A stretch of DNA of 64,000 bases, from NCBI GenBank assembly GCA_021777755.1, contig JAJYDE010000019.1:1-64000 (forward strand), written 5' to 3'. The position numbers were made by a program, and so were the translations under genes. Positions 14,594 through 24,826 of the stretch are shown in pieces. The notes beneath the pieces were generated by a model. The model did not search any database. It was given only the letters and a program-made list of their open reading frames with translations, and was not told the origin of the DNA. The stretch is from Deltaproteobacteria bacterium. Its GTDB lineage: Bacteria; Desulfobacterota; Syntrophobacteria; Syntrophobacterales; Syntrophobacteraceae. Numbering within the stretch: the stretch's first letter is position 1; every line of letters starts with the position of its first letter.

Positions 14594-16966
14594 TCAGCTC
14601 ATGTGCCGGATGCAAAGAATGCCCGCGTTATAGATGGCATGAACCAAAACAGGTGCCAGAAGCGTTTGGCTGCGTTCAAAAGACAGGGCCGCGCATACGC
14701 CCAGGAAAAAAACCGGGATCGCCGCTGGCGCGGGATACACCAGAGCAAAGATCGCCGCACTTGCCGCAACCGAGGCCCCAACGCCCAGGGTGCGTCTAAG
14801 ACCGGAGTATATAAGCCCGCGAAAGATGAACTCCTCGAAAACGGGCGTGAAGACTACTGCCAGGGCCAAGAGCCATGGTTCGCCCGTCGATATCGGCAAA
14901 CCTCGCAACTGCGGGGAAAAAATTCGCAGATGCGCCACCATTTCAAGATATACAAATCCAAAACCCAGTGCGGCTGTTCCCATGGCCAACCCGAAGCCGA
15001 TTCCCTGGCTTTTGCCCGAATCGAAAAACCGCGCAATATTGCCCGGCTTGGTTCGCCAGTATCCGAGGCGGAAGACCCCGAAGGTGAGAGCACCCGCAAT
15101 AAGAAACGCAAGCCACTGTGTAAATCCGATGTTTTTGGCGCCGTACCTTACGCCAATCAACACCACCACACCCTGGATAACAAAAAAAAGCATGGCGGCA
15201 ATGAGGCCGTCGGCAAGCGAGACTTCCGCCGGCGCAACCGCCGTCGGGTCAAGAAGATAGGGTATCCTGTCCTTTACTTTCTGCCAGAGCGCAAGCGAGA
15301 GCAGCGCGGTTAGAACGATTTGTTCCATACGGCTCCAAAAACCGCGCACAAAAATCGCGTAGGCGAAAAGAGAAATCAGGAACATGTAGAGATAGAGAAA
15401 AGAGGTGCGCATACGACGCGTATTGAGGCTTTCAAGGGGTTGAAAGCTAAAGACGCCCAAGCACGATCCTATGAGCGCATAAATCGGAATGGCCATCAGC
15501 ACCAGTGTCATTCGATACATCGTTTCACGCGACCAAAGGCCATGGAGTCCGATCCCCACGGCGAAAACGGCAATCGAATAAATCAGCGCGATGCCGGCCC
15601 AAAGGCGGGACTTGCGAAGGATCAGCCGTTCGAGCGGTTGTGGAAAACAGTAGAGCAGCCACAGCGCCCCGCCCTCGACGCCAAGGCTCTGAAATGCGGA
15701 AAACATGAGGGTGTAAGCCGCAATACCGAAGGCGAGAATGGCCATATAACTCGAATGCCTCGAAGCCGCCTCCACAAGACCCCGATTGAACAGGAGTTGC
15801 GCTCCGATCATTACGAAGGGAAGCACCATCGTCTGCGCCATGAAATTTCTGTCCCTCAAGAGCAGCTTCACCTCCTTCGCCTGGATGGCGTCAAACCATG
15901 CGAAGAACCGCGGGGCACGATCAGGGTTTCGGGCCGGGACAGATTTGCGCCTTCGCCCGCTCTCCCTGCTACCGCCCATGACAAAGCCCTTTTGTAGAAT
16001 CGCCCGAACAACGCCCGTAACGATCAAGCTCTCAAGCGCAAGAAGCACCAGCGCCCAAACGAAAGAATACATAACACCGCCGCGGCGTTTATGAACAAGA
16101 AGCCCTACTGGCGCTCCCGAGGGGCTGTAGAGCAGCGCCCCCGGCGTATGGAGTATCCAGGAATAGAGGAAAGAGGCATAGCCGTGTCCGGCGGGCATGC
16201 ACATGGATAGTGCCAGATATAGGAAAATCACTCCGAAAATCGAACCTAAAGCCTTTATATTTCTCAATTGTGGCGCCGGGAGCGTACGACGTAAAAAAAA
16301 TTCCAAAAGCAACTCGAGCAAGGATAGAGTGAAGAGCAAAAACAGTGTGGCCGAAATTCCGAGAAGAAACGACAAGACACCCCATCCGGCAAACCAGGAG
16401 GTCACAACGCTCAATGGCAAAAAAACCAGCCACCCGGTGCTGTTAGTCAGGGCTTTCTCGATGATCCTTGCGCCAATGAGGGCAGGGGGGGGAATCGGAA
16501 GAGCGGCCAACCATTCAAGGTCCCACTCGGGGCGGGTCATTTCGCTGCCGGCAAGGTTTGCGGCCAGGTTCGCCACAAAAAGAAAAAGAAAAATAAGCAA
16601 AAGCCCTCTTACCACCTCCGGCCGGAAAGCAAATCCGGGCAGGGGAGATGAAAAGCTGAAGGCAAACTCGCGGTTGAGATTTCTGAGGCACAAAACAGAC
16701 CAATAGCAACACTGGGCAAGAAAAAACAGGGCCAGTAGTGAAGGTGCCAACCAGCCCCCGGCTCTTTTACCCGCTTCACCCGTGCGCCCGGCACCCCTGT
16801 TTTTGGAAACCGAACGCGGATACATGGCCCCCGCCCTGTTTTTGATTCGCCGCAAACGCAGTCGAATCAAGGGGACGCTCGCCCCGAACAAACCCGGACG
16901 CCTCTTCGCCGCAAAAACAGGGTCTCCGCGGGAAGGGCAGGGGGGACACCTTCGCTTTTGGGCCAT
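14594..16966 (-). CDS. ABC-2 type permease fused to CPBP intramembrane protease
   Basis: The ATG at 16966 overlaps the stop of the ATPase gene (TGATG), implying translational coupling; an internal ATG at 16825 is the alternative. The 790-aa product has two halves. Residues about 60-560 are a multi-helix exporter permease (ALPIPPPALIGARIIEKALT, QAKEVKLLLRDRNFMAQTMV are typical of the ABC-2 family). The last ~200 are a CPBP/Rce1-type domain with EEFIFRGLIYSGLRR (EExxxR) and the HAIYNAG motif that form the metal site. CPBP proteins cleave prenylated or small peptides, or act as immunity factors. The fusion suggests export coupled to peptide processing, as in Na+/drug or bacteriocin-type exporters; the substrate is unknown. 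Confidence 0.85.
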   Translation of the reverse strand: MAQKRRCPPCPSRGDPVFAAKRRPGLFGASVPLIRLRLRRIKNRAGAMYPRSVSKNRGAGRTGEAGKRAGGWLAPSLLALFFLAQCCYWSVLCLRNLNREFAFSFSSPLPGFAFRPEVVRGLLLIFLFLFVANLAANLAGSEMTRPEWDLEWLAALPIPPPALIGARIIEKALTNSTGWLVFLPLSVVTSWFAGWGVLSFLLGISATLFLLFTLSLLELLLEFFLRRTLPAPQLRNIKALGSIFGVIFLYLALSMCMPAGHGYASFLYSWILHTPGALLYSPSGAPVGLLVHKRRGGVMYSFVWALVLLALESLIVTGVVRAILQKGFVMGGSRESGRRRKSVPARNPDRAPRFFAWFDAIQAKEVKLLLRDRNFMAQTMVLPFVMIGAQLLFNRGLVEAASRHSSYMAILAFGIAAYTLMFSAFQSLGVEGGALWLLYCFPQPLERLILRKSRLWAGIALIYSIAVFAVGIGLHGLWSRETMYRMTLVLMAIPIYALIGSCLGVFSFQPLESLNTRRMRTSFLYLYMFLISLFAYAIFVRGFWSRMEQIVLTALLSLALWQKVKDRIPYLLDPTAVAPAEVSLADGLIAAMLFFVIQGVVVLIGVRYGAKNIGFTQWLAFLIAGALTFGVFRLGYWRTKPGNIARFFDSGKSQGIGFGLAMGTAALGFGFVYLEMVAHLRIFSPQLRGLPISTGEPWLLALAVVFTPVFEEFIFRGLIYSGLRRTLGVGASVAASAAIFALVYPAPAAIPVFFLGVCAALSFERSQTLLAPVLVHAIYNAGILCIRHMS

Positions 16967-17718
16967 CACTTCCCGGCATCCATGGGTTCCTCTCCTCGGG
17001 TCACTTCCAAAAAGACCTTTTCGAGAGAGCCCCCACTTACGATGTTGCTTTTCACCTCGTCAAGACTGCCGGAAACCACCAGTTTGCCGCGGTAAATGAT
17101 TCCAACTCGCGAGCATATGCGCTCGGCCATATCGAGGAGGTGAGTCGAAAGAAAGATCGTCTTGCCGCCTCTTGCCTGATTTATCAACCGCTCCTGGACC
17201 TCCTTCGAGGCGCGAGGATCGAGCCCGTTGGTGGGCTCATCGAGGATCAGAACCTCAGGGTCGTGGACCAGGGCGCACGCCAGCCCCAGCCTTCGTTTCA
17301 TCCCCATGGAATAGTTGACGGCGAATTCCTCGGAAACTTCTTCGAGACCCAGTTCCCCGAGAAGAGTCCCTGCGCGCCTTTGCGCCTCCCTGAACGGAAA
17401 TCCGTGCATCTGCGCCACAAACTCCAACAATTCTCGGCCACGCAGGAAATCATAAAAAACCGGATTGTCGGGAAGAAATCCTACCATTCTTTTGACTTCG
17501 ACTCGATCCTTGAAACAGTCAAGCCCCCCGATAGCCCCACGCCCCGAACTCGGCGCCAAAATACCCATCAGCATCAAAATCGTCGTCGTCTTCCCGGCTC
17601 CATTGGGGCCAAGGAATCCGAAGACTTCCCCTTTTGCAACCGATAAGGATAGATCTTCAACGGCCTTGAAATCGCCGTATTGCTTTGAAAGCGAAAAGGT
17701 TTCAATCATCCGGGGCAA
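16966..17718 (-). CDS. ABC transporter ATP-binding protein
   Basis: The 250-aa product has Walker A GFLGPNGAGKTTT, signature YSMGMKRRLGLA (a variant of LSGGQ common in exporter ATPases), Walker B EVLILDEPTNGLDP and the switch His in IFLSTHLLD. It powers the permease-protease encoded immediately downstream. It lies 6 nt after the hybrid kinase on the same strand. Confidence 0.94.
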   Translation of the reverse strand: MPRMIETFSLSKQYGDFKAVEDLSLSVAKGEVFGFLGPNGAGKTTTILMLMGILAPSSGRGAIGGLDCFKDRVEVKRMVGFLPDNPVFYDFLRGRELLEFVAQMHGFPFREAQRRAGTLLGELGLEEVSEEFAVNYSMGMKRRLGLACALVHDPEVLILDEPTNGLDPRASKEVQERLINQARGGKTIFLSTHLLDMAERICSRVGIIYRGKLVVSGSLDEVKSNIVSGGSLEKVFLEVTRGEEPMDAGK

Positions 17719-17724
17719 AACAGT

Positions 17725-18897
17725 TCAGCTCAATGCCTGATCCATCGCGATCTTGAGCGCTTCAAGGTCGTAAGGCTTCTTTAAAACACCGCAAAACCCG
17801 CAGTCGCCGTATTCGGCCATGATCGTCTCACTCGAGTACCCGCTCGAAACTATTGCTCTCACTTTTGGATTCAGATACCTGATCTTGTTCATGGCGTGCT
17901 TGCCGTCCATTCCCATTTTCACCGCCAGGTCGAGAATTACCGCGTCATAGCCGCGGCCGCAATCGAGTGACTCCGCATAGAGTTCGACGGCCTGCCAGCC
18001 TTCAAGGGCGGTAACGACTTCATAGCCAAGGTGTTCGAGCATGGTCTGTATCAGCTCGCGCGGCATCTCTTCGTCCTCCATCGCGAGTATGCGCTTCCGA
18101 GGGGAGGTGGAGCATCGGCGGGCGGGAGGAAATGATTCGGCTCTTTGCACTACCGCGGGGATAAGGACCGATACGGTCGTCCCCTTCCCGGCAATGGATT
18201 CAACAGTTATCCTTCCCGCGTGTTTCTTTATTACCGAATGGGCAATGGCCAGCCCGAACCCCATCCCCTTCTGAGAGCCGCGATATTTGGTGGAAAAATA
18301 GGGATCGAAAATACTTGCCATGTTTTCTTCCGGAATCCCGACACCTTCATCGGCAATCGACACTTTCACATAGCGGCCCTCATTGAGCTCGCCACCCTGA
18401 GCCCCGGGACGATCGATCACGACATTTTCCGCGCTGATCGAAATGTGGCCTCCCCTGGTCATGGATTCCCCGGCATTTTCCAGTAGTCCCGCAAAAACCT
18501 GACGCATCTGGTTTTCGTCGGCTTCCACCTCCCACAGCCCCTCGGCCGCCTTCATCTCCCAGGGGGGCATGGAAACACTTAGCACAAGGTCTGCAACGCT
18601 TGAAACCAGGGTCTGCAAGGCAAGGCGGCATTTGACCGGGCCCCCGCCCGATGAAAAGGTCACGAACTTCTGGGTAAGGTCTTTGGCGCGAAGACATGCC
18701 TTTTCAGCCTCCACCAGATGTCGCTGGGCATCGTGATCGCGTCCGACCTTGAGTTGCGCCATATTGATATTGCCCATGATGACGAACAACAAATTGTTGA
18801 AATCGTGAGCGATACCGCCAGCTAGAACACCTATGGCTTCAAGTTTCCTGGAGTTGAAAAACTCATCTTGGAGATTATTGAAATCGTCGTCTTTCAT
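17725..18897 (-). CDS. Hybrid sensor kinase: HisKA + HATPase + receiver
   Basis: Start at ATG 18897 (MKDDDFNNL); the upstream extension has no domain similarity. The 390-aa product has no membrane segment and no recognisable sensor domain. The H-box is GVLAGGIAHDFNNLL (residues about 18-32), the ATPase boxes are GLLENAGES (N), IADEGVGIPEE (G1) and GMGFGLAIAHSVIKKHAG (G2), and a C-terminal receiver (about 270-390) has phosphoacceptor Asp in AVILDLAVKMGMDG and Lys in VLKKPY. The short N-terminus suggests input from a separate protein. Its output is unknown; the ABC exporter follows 6 nt downstream. Confidence 0.9.
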   Translation of the reverse strand: MKDDDFNNLQDEFFNSRKLEAIGVLAGGIAHDFNNLLFVIMGNINMAQLKVGRDHDAQRHLVEAEKACLRAKDLTQKFVTFSSGGGPVKCRLALQTLVSSVADLVLSVSMPPWEMKAAEGLWEVEADENQMRQVFAGLLENAGESMTRGGHISISAENVVIDRPGAQGGELNEGRYVKVSIADEGVGIPEENMASIFDPYFSTKYRGSQKGMGFGLAIAHSVIKKHAGRITVESIAGKGTTVSVLIPAVVQRAESFPPARRCSTSPRKRILAMEDEEMPRELIQTMLEHLGYEVVTALEGWQAVELYAESLDCGRGYDAVILDLAVKMGMDGKHAMNKIRYLNPKVRAIVSSGYSSETIMAEYGDCGFCGVLKKPYDLEALKIAMDQALS

Positions 18898-18973
18898 GCC
18901 GGTCCGTCCCGAAACCGCCCGCAAGCAATCAGCGGGGAAAAAACCGAGGTTGCGGCCCATGCCGCCATTTCTG

Positions 18974-20368
18974 CTACATGCCGCCTGCTCCGCTGACCGC
19001 TTCCTGTCTCCGGTTGAACTCGCCCTTTATTCGCTCGATTGTCGATTCAATAAGATCACCGATTTGCTGAAGTCGCCCGGCCGACTCGGCCTCGAAGCGC
19101 AAAACCAGAGCGGGCTGCGTGTTGGAGGCCCGCACAAGACCCCAACCGTCAGAAAAATTTATTCTTGCCCCATCGATGTCGATTACTTCGAGCTTTTTTT
19201 CCTTAAACTCCCTCTTTGCGCTCTCGACGACAGCAAATTTGATTTCATCCGGGCACTCCACCCTTATCTCCGGTGTCGAATGCATGACGGGAATGCCTCT
19301 AAGAAGCTCGGGTATGCGCATTCCGCTCTTCGAGAGCACGTCAAGCAACCTGCACGAAGCGAATATGCCGTCATCGAATCCAAAATAGCCGTCCTTGAAA
19401 AACATATGACCGCTCATCTCACCGGCCAGTTGGGCATCGACTTCCTTCATTTTGCCCTTTATGAGCGAATGGCCGGTCTTCCACATGATAGCTTTTCCAC
19501 CCCGTTGTTCAATATCGTCGTAGAGGGTCTTCGAACACTTGACCTCCGAGATGAAAACCGACCCGGGGCGCCGAGACAAAATCTCCCTTGCGAAAATGAT
19601 CATGAGTTTATCGCCGAAGACAACTTCACCCCGATGGTCCACCACACCCAGCCTGTCGCTGTCCCCGTCGTATGCGATGCCTACATCGAGTCTTTCACGC
19701 ACGACCAGTTCCCGAAGGTCTCTCAGGTTGTCCAGCACCGTTGGATCAGGCTCATGGTTGGGGAAAGTTCCGTCCATATCGCAGTAAATCGGATGGACCT
19801 CACAGCCGAGCTTTTCAAGGATGGAAACCGCCACGGGCCCGCCGGTGCCGTTGCCGGCGTCCACACCGACTCGAAGTTTTCGCTCCAGTCTGATATTGCC
19901 GGTGACAAAATCCACATAGGGAGTAACCACATCGAAGCTTTCCATGGTTCCGCGCGCCTCGACAAATTCTTCCGACTCCATGATCCGGGCAAGTTTTTGA
20001 ATTTCAGCCCCGGCAATGGTGTCATAGCCGTTGCAAACCTTGAAACCATTATATTCCGGAGGATTATGGCTGGCGGTGATCATCATCCCGCCCTCACGGT
20101 CTAGATGCCGTATGGCAAAATACAAAAGGGGCGTCGGACACACTCCCGCATCCATGATATCCATCCCGGAGGCAAGCAATCCTTCGACCAGCAGATCGCG
20201 GTAGCGGTCCGAAGTGAGCCGGCAGTCCCTTCCAACCACAATGCGCCTCTTGCCCTGCCGCGCCATATATGTTCCAAACGCCCTGCCCAGGGCTCTAACA
20301 TCCGGATCGGTAATCTCGGAGCCGGCAATTCCACGAATATCGTATTCTCTGAAAACCTTGGAAAGCAT
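18974..20368 (-). CDS. Phosphomannomutase/phosphoglucomutase
   Basis: The 464-aa product is a full-length alpha-D-phosphohexomutase, AlgC-like: N-terminal FREYDIRGI, catalytic phosphoserine loop MITASHNPPEYNGFKV, metal site GIAYDGDSDRLGVVD, sugar loop GEMSGHMFF and C-terminal phosphate loop VRASNTQPALVLRFEAES. It interconverts mannose- or glucose-6-phosphate with the 1-phosphates for polysaccharide and lipopolysaccharide precursors. It is followed by the hybrid kinase after a 76-nt gap. Confidence 0.95.
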   Translation of the reverse strand: MLSKVFREYDIRGIAGSEITDPDVRALGRAFGTYMARQGKRRIVVGRDCRLTSDRYRDLLVEGLLASGMDIMDAGVCPTPLLYFAIRHLDREGGMMITASHNPPEYNGFKVCNGYDTIAGAEIQKLARIMESEEFVEARGTMESFDVVTPYVDFVTGNIRLERKLRVGVDAGNGTGGPVAVSILEKLGCEVHPIYCDMDGTFPNHEPDPTVLDNLRDLRELVVRERLDVGIAYDGDSDRLGVVDHRGEVVFGDKLMIIFAREILSRRPGSVFISEVKCSKTLYDDIEQRGGKAIMWKTGHSLIKGKMKEVDAQLAGEMSGHMFFKDGYFGFDDGIFASCRLLDVLSKSGMRIPELLRGIPVMHSTPEIRVECPDEIKFAVVESAKREFKEKKLEVIDIDGARINFSDGWGLVRASNTQPALVLRFEAESAGRLQQIGDLIESTIERIKGEFNRRQEAVSGAGGM

Positions 20369-20430
20369 AAATCACCACCCATGAAGACATCCAGATCGGC
20401 ATAAGGCCACGATCGATGCGGGGGAACAGA

Positions 20431-20739
20431 ATGAAGAAATTCAAGGCTGTTGCATTTGAAATGATGTTGCTTGCGAAAAGGCCCGTTTGGATATGTCAGG
20501 CCGAGAGCAGCTTAGCACCAACCGAGGGTACGGTCAATGGAAAAGAGGTCCGAATGCGCACGGAAAAGAACGTATCGTACGGCGCGCAGAGCCATTCCGC
20601 ACGGTTGGAGACAAGCTTTGACGAAGGCTTTGCGCGGGGCCGGTCAAAGGCTGCTCGAAAATGGAGCGGGAAGCGAGCGGCCGTAAAGTTTGCCGCCAGG
20701 CTTCCCGATCCTTGGACGATTTCAGCCCTTCATGCTTGA
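20431..20739 (+). CDS. Hypothetical ORF (102 aa), doubtful
   Basis: The ATG at 20431 has a GGGGGA ribosome-like site and opens a 102-codon frame in the gap between the mutase and rubredoxin. The product is basic, has no domain or signal peptide that I recognise, and its C-terminal third looks like random translation of GC-rich DNA. Nothing else occupies this ~380-nt gap. Confidence 0.25.
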   Translation: MKKFKAVAFEMMLLAKRPVWICQAESSLAPTEGTVNGKEVRMRTEKNVSYGAQSHSARLETSFDEGFARGRSKAARKWSGKRAAVKFAARLPDPWTISALHA

Positions 20740-20764
20740 AGGCGCGCGCGCCCCCCGAAACAGG

Positions 20765-20926
20765 CTATTTTTCTTTTTCAAAGTCTTCCTTGGGCGCACC
20801 GCAAACAGGGCAAACCCAGTCGGCGGGAAGGTCCTCGAATTTGGTGCCGGCAGGTACTCCATTGTCGGTATCCCCCGCGGCAGGGTCATAAACGTAGCCG
20901 CAGACCGAACATACGTATCGATCCAT
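20765..20926 (-). CDS. Rubredoxin
   Basis: A 53-aa protein starting [15 protein letters not shown] with CxxC pairs CSVCG and CPVCG, which bind one iron, and the conserved [17 protein letters not shown]. The length is exactly that of small rubredoxins. It carries electrons, typically to oxygen- or superoxide-reducing enzymes in anaerobes. It has a strong ribosome site (GGAGGAG) and its own promoter at 20978-21007; it stands alone rather than in an operon. Confidence 0.97.
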   Translation of the reverse strand: MDRYVCSVCGYVYDPAAGDTDNGVPAGTKFEDLPADWVCPVCGAPKEDFEKEK

Positions 20927-20977
20927 ATTCTCCTCCTTCGTGGCAATTGTATAATGGTGGGAAAACTGAGCAGGGGC

Positions 20978-21007
20978 ATAATATAAAAGCCCGCTTACAA
21001 AATGCAA
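20978..21007 (-). promoter_or_regulatory. Promoter of the rubredoxin gene
   Basis: Minus strand -35 TTGCAT (21002-21007) and -10 TATTAT (20978-20983) with an 18-nt spacer. The start codon is about 50 nt downstream. It lies between the copA stop and rubredoxin. Confidence 0.55.
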
Positions 21008-21042
21008 CAACATGCCGCAAGAACCCTTCCGCCCCCCGCCGT

Positions 21043-23538
21043 TCAAACCTTGGGCCAGAGGCTGCGGCGCCAAATTCGTCTGAGCCGCAATGCGTTCGAT
21101 ACGACCGAAACCGAACTCAAGGCCATTGCGGCGGCGGCAAACATGGGGTTCAGCAAAATCCCGAAAAAGGGGTAGAGCACTCCGGCCGCAATCGGGATGC
21201 CAACGGAGTTGTAAAAAAAAGCCCAGAAAAGATTTTCCTTGATGACCCGCATGGTAAGCGAGGAAAGCTTGACGGCCGAGGCGACCAGCAAGAGTTCGTC
21301 GCGCATCAAAGTGATGTCGCTTGCCTCCATTGCCACATCCGTGCCGGCCCCCATGGCGATTCCGATGTCCGCGGCGGCAAGTGCGGGAGCGTCATTGATC
21401 CCGTCTCCCACCATGGCGGTGATTCTGCCTTCCGACTGGAGTCTTCGAATTTCGCCGGCCTTGTCCCCCGGAAGCACCTCCGAGAGCACCTGTTCGATTC
21501 CAGCCTGGCGGGCAATGGCTTTGGCCGCCTTATGCCTGTCGCCGGTAACCATTATGACCTCGAGGCCCATCTTTTTTAGAAGCGACACCGCTTCGGCCGC
21601 CGTGGGCCGGATGGTGTCGGAAAGGGCGATAAGCCCGGCAGCCTTGCCCTCAAAGGCGACAAAGACGCAAGTTTTCCCGGATTGTTCGAAAAGCCCCGCG
21701 CTTTGCTCCAGCCCGACAGTGTCTATACCCTCGGAGTGAACGAATTTTTCGCTCCCGATGACGATCCGGCTCTCGCCGAGCCTGGCGCGAGAACCAAGGC
21801 CCGAAACCGACTCGAAATCAACCGCGGCCTGTTGAACAAAGTCTCCGCAAGTTTTGCCGTTTTCCCCCGCCTTGACGATCGCCTTTGCCAGCGGATGTTC
21901 CGAGAAGGCCTCAACCCGGGCGGCAATCTCCAGGACAAGCTCTTTTGAAAACTCCCCGGCCCCGACCACGTCCGTAACTTCAGGCTCCCCCCTGGTGATA
22001 GTACCCGTTTTGTCGAACACCACGGTGTCGAGTCGGTGGGCCCGCTCGAGACTTTCGCCCCCCTTTATGAGAATTCCGTTTTCGGCCCCGAGACCTGTTC
22101 CGACCATGACCGCGGTCGGCGTGGCCAACCCCATGGCACAGGGACAGGAAATGACCAGAACGGAGACGAAATTTAGCACGGCCCGGCTCAAAACATGGCC
22201 GGGTACGGCGAAATACCATATGATGAAAGTGAGCGCCGCGATTGAGACCACAACGGGGACAAAAACCGAAGCCACTTTGTCGGCCAGTCGCTGAATGGGA
22301 GCCTTCGAGCCCTGGGCTTCCTCCACAAGACTGATGATTCGTGAAAGAGCCGTTTGCGCACCCACCTTCGTGGCCTTGAACACAAAACTACCGCTTTGGT
22401 TGATCGTCCCGGCGAAAACCTCATCTTGACCCTTTTTGGAAACAGGCATGCTCTCACCGGTAAGCATAGATTCGTTTACCGAGGATTCTCCGGAAACCAC
22501 CACCCCGTCGGTGGCTATCCGGTCACCGGGCCTTATGACAACCGAATCGCCGAGAAGAACTTCCTCGACGGGGACCTCCATCGCATTGCCCTCGCGAATT
22601 ACCAGGGCCGTCTTGGGAGTTAGTTTGACCAGTTTTTTGATCGCATCCGAGGTCCTGCCCCTGGCCTTGAGTTCGAGAAGCCTCCCCACAAGAACAAGGG
22701 TAACGATCATGGCCGCCCCGTCGAAGTAGACGAATGGATGATGGCCGGGTGCGGTAAAAAGACGCGGGAAAAATGTCGCAAATGTTGAATAAAAATAGGA
22801 GGAAAGAGCGCCCATGGCAACCAGGGTGTTCATGTCGGCCGATTTTTGACGCGCGGCCTTTAGCGCCCCTACCATAAAGCGGCTTCCCACCCAAAAGACA
22901 ACAGGCGTTGTGAGAATGAAAAGAATCGAAAGCATCAGCCGGCGGGGAACCTGCTGGAGAAACGGAAAAAGATGCTGCATGGCCCCGGCCATGACAAGGA
23001 GGCTCAACACGGCGCCCACGGCCACCTTGCGCTTCATTTCAGCGATTTCTTTTACCCGTGCCGCCTCGGTGAGGTCTTGAGCGGCCTCCTGATAAACGCC
23101 CAGATATTCATACCCGGCGTCTTCGATCGCCGACCTGACCCGTGCCCAGTCGGCAAGGCGCGCCGAGTACTCGACCGTGGCTCTCGAGGTGGCAAGATTT
23201 ACCGCCGCGGCCTCCACACCGGGGACCGCCTTGAGCGCATTTTCCACTCTTCCAACACAGGCCGCGCAACTCATGCCCCCGATGAGAAGTGTGGTTTTCC
23301 TGGGCCCCCCGTCCGCGGTCTTTTCCAGTTTTGCGCCGTATCCGAGTTCCTCGATCTTTTCCCGAATCTTCCGCTCGTCCAACACCGCCTCGTCGAATTC
23401 AACCGATGCCTTGGAGGTGGCGAAATTGACCATGGCCGAAGAAACGCCCGGAAGCGCTTCGAGCCCTTCTTCAACTCTTCTCACACAGGCGGCGCAACTG
23501 AGCCCCTCAACAACAACAGTGCGCTTAGCCAAGCTCAT
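21043..23538 (-). CDS. copA: Copper-exporting P-type ATPase with two HMA domains
   Basis: Start at ATG 23538, which overlaps the copZ end by 14 nt; a start at 23577 would overlap more. The 831-aa product has two N-terminal metal-binding domains ([15 protein letters not shown] and [15 protein letters not shown]) and eight membrane helices including the CPC motif in [14 protein letters not shown]. The P-type core has [16 protein letters not shown] (phosphorylated Asp), HP in EHPLAKAI and [23 protein letters not shown] plus the CAAC sites indicates Cu(I) efflux from the cytoplasm. With copZ it forms a copper homeostasis pair; no CueR- or CsoR-type regulator is adjacent. Confidence 0.95.
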   Translation of the reverse strand: MSLAKRTVVVEGLSCAACVRRVEEGLEALPGVSSAMVNFATSKASVEFDEAVLDERKIREKIEELGYGAKLEKTADGGPRKTTLLIGGMSCAACVGRVENALKAVPGVEAAAVNLATSRATVEYSARLADWARVRSAIEDAGYEYLGVYQEAAQDLTEAARVKEIAEMKRKVAVGAVLSLLVMAGAMQHLFPFLQQVPRRLMLSILFILTTPVVFWVGSRFMVGALKAARQKSADMNTLVAMGALSSYFYSTFATFFPRLFTAPGHHPFVYFDGAAMIVTLVLVGRLLELKARGRTSDAIKKLVKLTPKTALVIREGNAMEVPVEEVLLGDSVVIRPGDRIATDGVVVSGESSVNESMLTGESMPVSKKGQDEVFAGTINQSGSFVFKATKVGAQTALSRIISLVEEAQGSKAPIQRLADKVASVFVPVVVSIAALTFIIWYFAVPGHVLSRAVLNFVSVLVISCPCAMGLATPTAVMVGTGLGAENGILIKGGESLERAHRLDTVVFDKTGTITRGEPEVTDVVGAGEFSKELVLEIAARVEAFSEHPLAKAIVKAGENGKTCGDFVQQAAVDFESVSGLGSRARLGESRIVIGSEKFVHSEGIDTVGLEQSAGLFEQSGKTCVFVAFEGKAAGLIALSDTIRPTAAEAVSLLKKMGLEVIMVTGDRHKAAKAIARQAGIEQVLSEVLPGDKAGEIRRLQSEGRITAMVGDGINDAPALAAADIGIAMGAGTDVAMEASDITLMRDELLLVASAVKLSSLTMRVIKENLFWAFFYNSVGIPIAAGVLYPFFGILLNPMFAAAAMALSSVSVVSNALRLRRIWRRSLWPKV

Positions 23539-23722
23539 ACCCGGCTTTCTGGATCCTTTCCCTGATGAGTTCTCCATCCACCGGGCTGGTCTCCCGGAAA
23601 GTGGCCTCGCCTTTGGCCAGATCCACGGCCACTTCGGTTATTCCATCAATTTCCTCCAGGGTCTTTTTCACACTCTTCACACAATGCTGACAGGACATTC
23701 CCTTGATCTTAAGCGTTTTCAT
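23525..23722 (-). CDS. copZ: Copper chaperone (HMA domain), CopZ-like
   Basis: Start at ATG 23722 gives a 65-aa protein, MKTLKIKGMSCQHCVKSVKK, with the MxCxxC copper site and the usual beta-alpha-beta-beta-alpha-beta pattern ending KAGYELG. It delivers Cu(I) to CopA, encoded directly downstream with a 14-nt overlap. Confidence 0.92.
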   Translation of the reverse strand: MKTLKIKGMSCQHCVKSVKKTLEEIDGITEVAVDLAKGEATFRETSPVDGELIRERIQKAGYELG

Positions 23723-23788
23723 CTCCAGCCCTTTCGGGAAGCCGGGCTTCCAAGTCATGGTTTGGTTTTGAAAAATTGATACGCCGAC

Positions 23789-24652
23789 TCAAGCCACTTT
23801 CAACAGTATGTACAGGTTGGTCCCCTCGGGGTGTTGGTCGGGAAACATGGTCCCTATGTCCTTGAGCCTCAGCCGGGTTCCGGTTTTCACGCCGGGCGGA
23901 ATGCGAACGGAAATCGTTCCGCCCCCGTATTGAGGCAAACTGATTTGCACCGTGTCGCCAAAATTCGCCTGCGCCGAGGTAATGCTAAGGCTGTAAGTCA
24001 TATCCCGGCCGAAAGATTTTACTTCCCGCCCCGGAACTTGCCGGTTTCCGTTTGGGACGCCAAGCACTTTCTTCAGTAGATATCCGCCCGCTTTTGCAAG
24101 AACAGAAAGGCCGGAGGCAAGCAGTTTTCCCGGTCTTAAGGCGTCCACCGCCGGATCGGCTCCGGGCCGATAAACATTGTCCCGCTGCTCCGGCGGTTTG
24201 CCGTAGCGCACCACCCGCACTTTGCCCGGTCCGAAGATAAAGCCCTGAAAGGAAATATTTTTCCCGCCAAAAAACATGCTGTTGATAAAGGCGGAATCAA
24301 ACCGAATCCCGGCGCGCGAGAACTCTCTTTCCATTTCCCGGAAAATATCCTGGGCCTGGCCGCTGGTGAAAAAATCCCGGAATATGTCTTCCTGCGTGTA
24401 GCCAAATCCCCTCCCGTGGCCGGCTCCATGATATCCCACGCGGCGGTATTGATCGTAGCGGGCTCTTTTTTCACCATCCGAGAGCACCCCGTAGGCTTCA
24501 TTGATTTTTTTGAAACGCTCCTCGGCTCCAACATCGCCGGGGTTTCTATCGGGATGGGTCTCCAAGGCAAGTCTTCGATAGGCCTTTTTGATTTCTTCAG
24601 CCGTTGCCCCGGGTGAAACGCTTAAAATATTATAGTAGTCGATGTTTGACAT
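23789..24652 (-). CDS. DnaJ-like co-chaperone without zinc finger
   Basis: The 287-aa product has an N-terminal J domain (residues 3-70; [23 protein letters not shown] in [10 protein letters not shown]) that stimulates DnaK. A middle region rich in Gly and Phe follows, with no CxxCxGxG zinc repeats. The C-terminus (about 210-285) contains one substrate-binding-type domain with [20 protein letters not shown] and [14 protein letters not shown]. This is CbpA-like but short, with apparently only one of the two usual C-terminal domains. The middle (about 125-200) contains helical unrelated sequence. Confidence 0.87.
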   Translation of the reverse strand: MSNIDYYNILSVSPGATAEEIKKAYRRLALETHPDRNPGDVGAEERFKKINEAYGVLSDGEKRARYDQYRRVGYHGAGHGRGFGYTQEDIFRDFFTSGQAQDIFREMEREFSRAGIRFDSAFINSMFFGGKNISFQGFIFGPGKVRVVRYGKPPEQRDNVYRPGADPAVDALRPGKLLASGLSVLAKAGGYLLKKVLGVPNGNRQVPGREVKSFGRDMTYSLSITSAQANFGDTVQISLPQYGGGTISVRIPPGVKTGTRLRLKDIGTMFPDQHPEGTNLYILLKVA

Positions 24653-24826
24653 TTAGCTCTCGATCCGTCTCATGTTCACTTCTGCGGGCACCATAACAAA
24701 CAAAATATAGAACTAAAAACCCGGAATATCAATAACCACAACCTCGGCCGCCGGGCAGTCGCATGAAAAAGCGTTGGAAATTCGAACGTGGATGTGGACT
24801 ATGTGCTGTAACTGTACACCTCTGTT

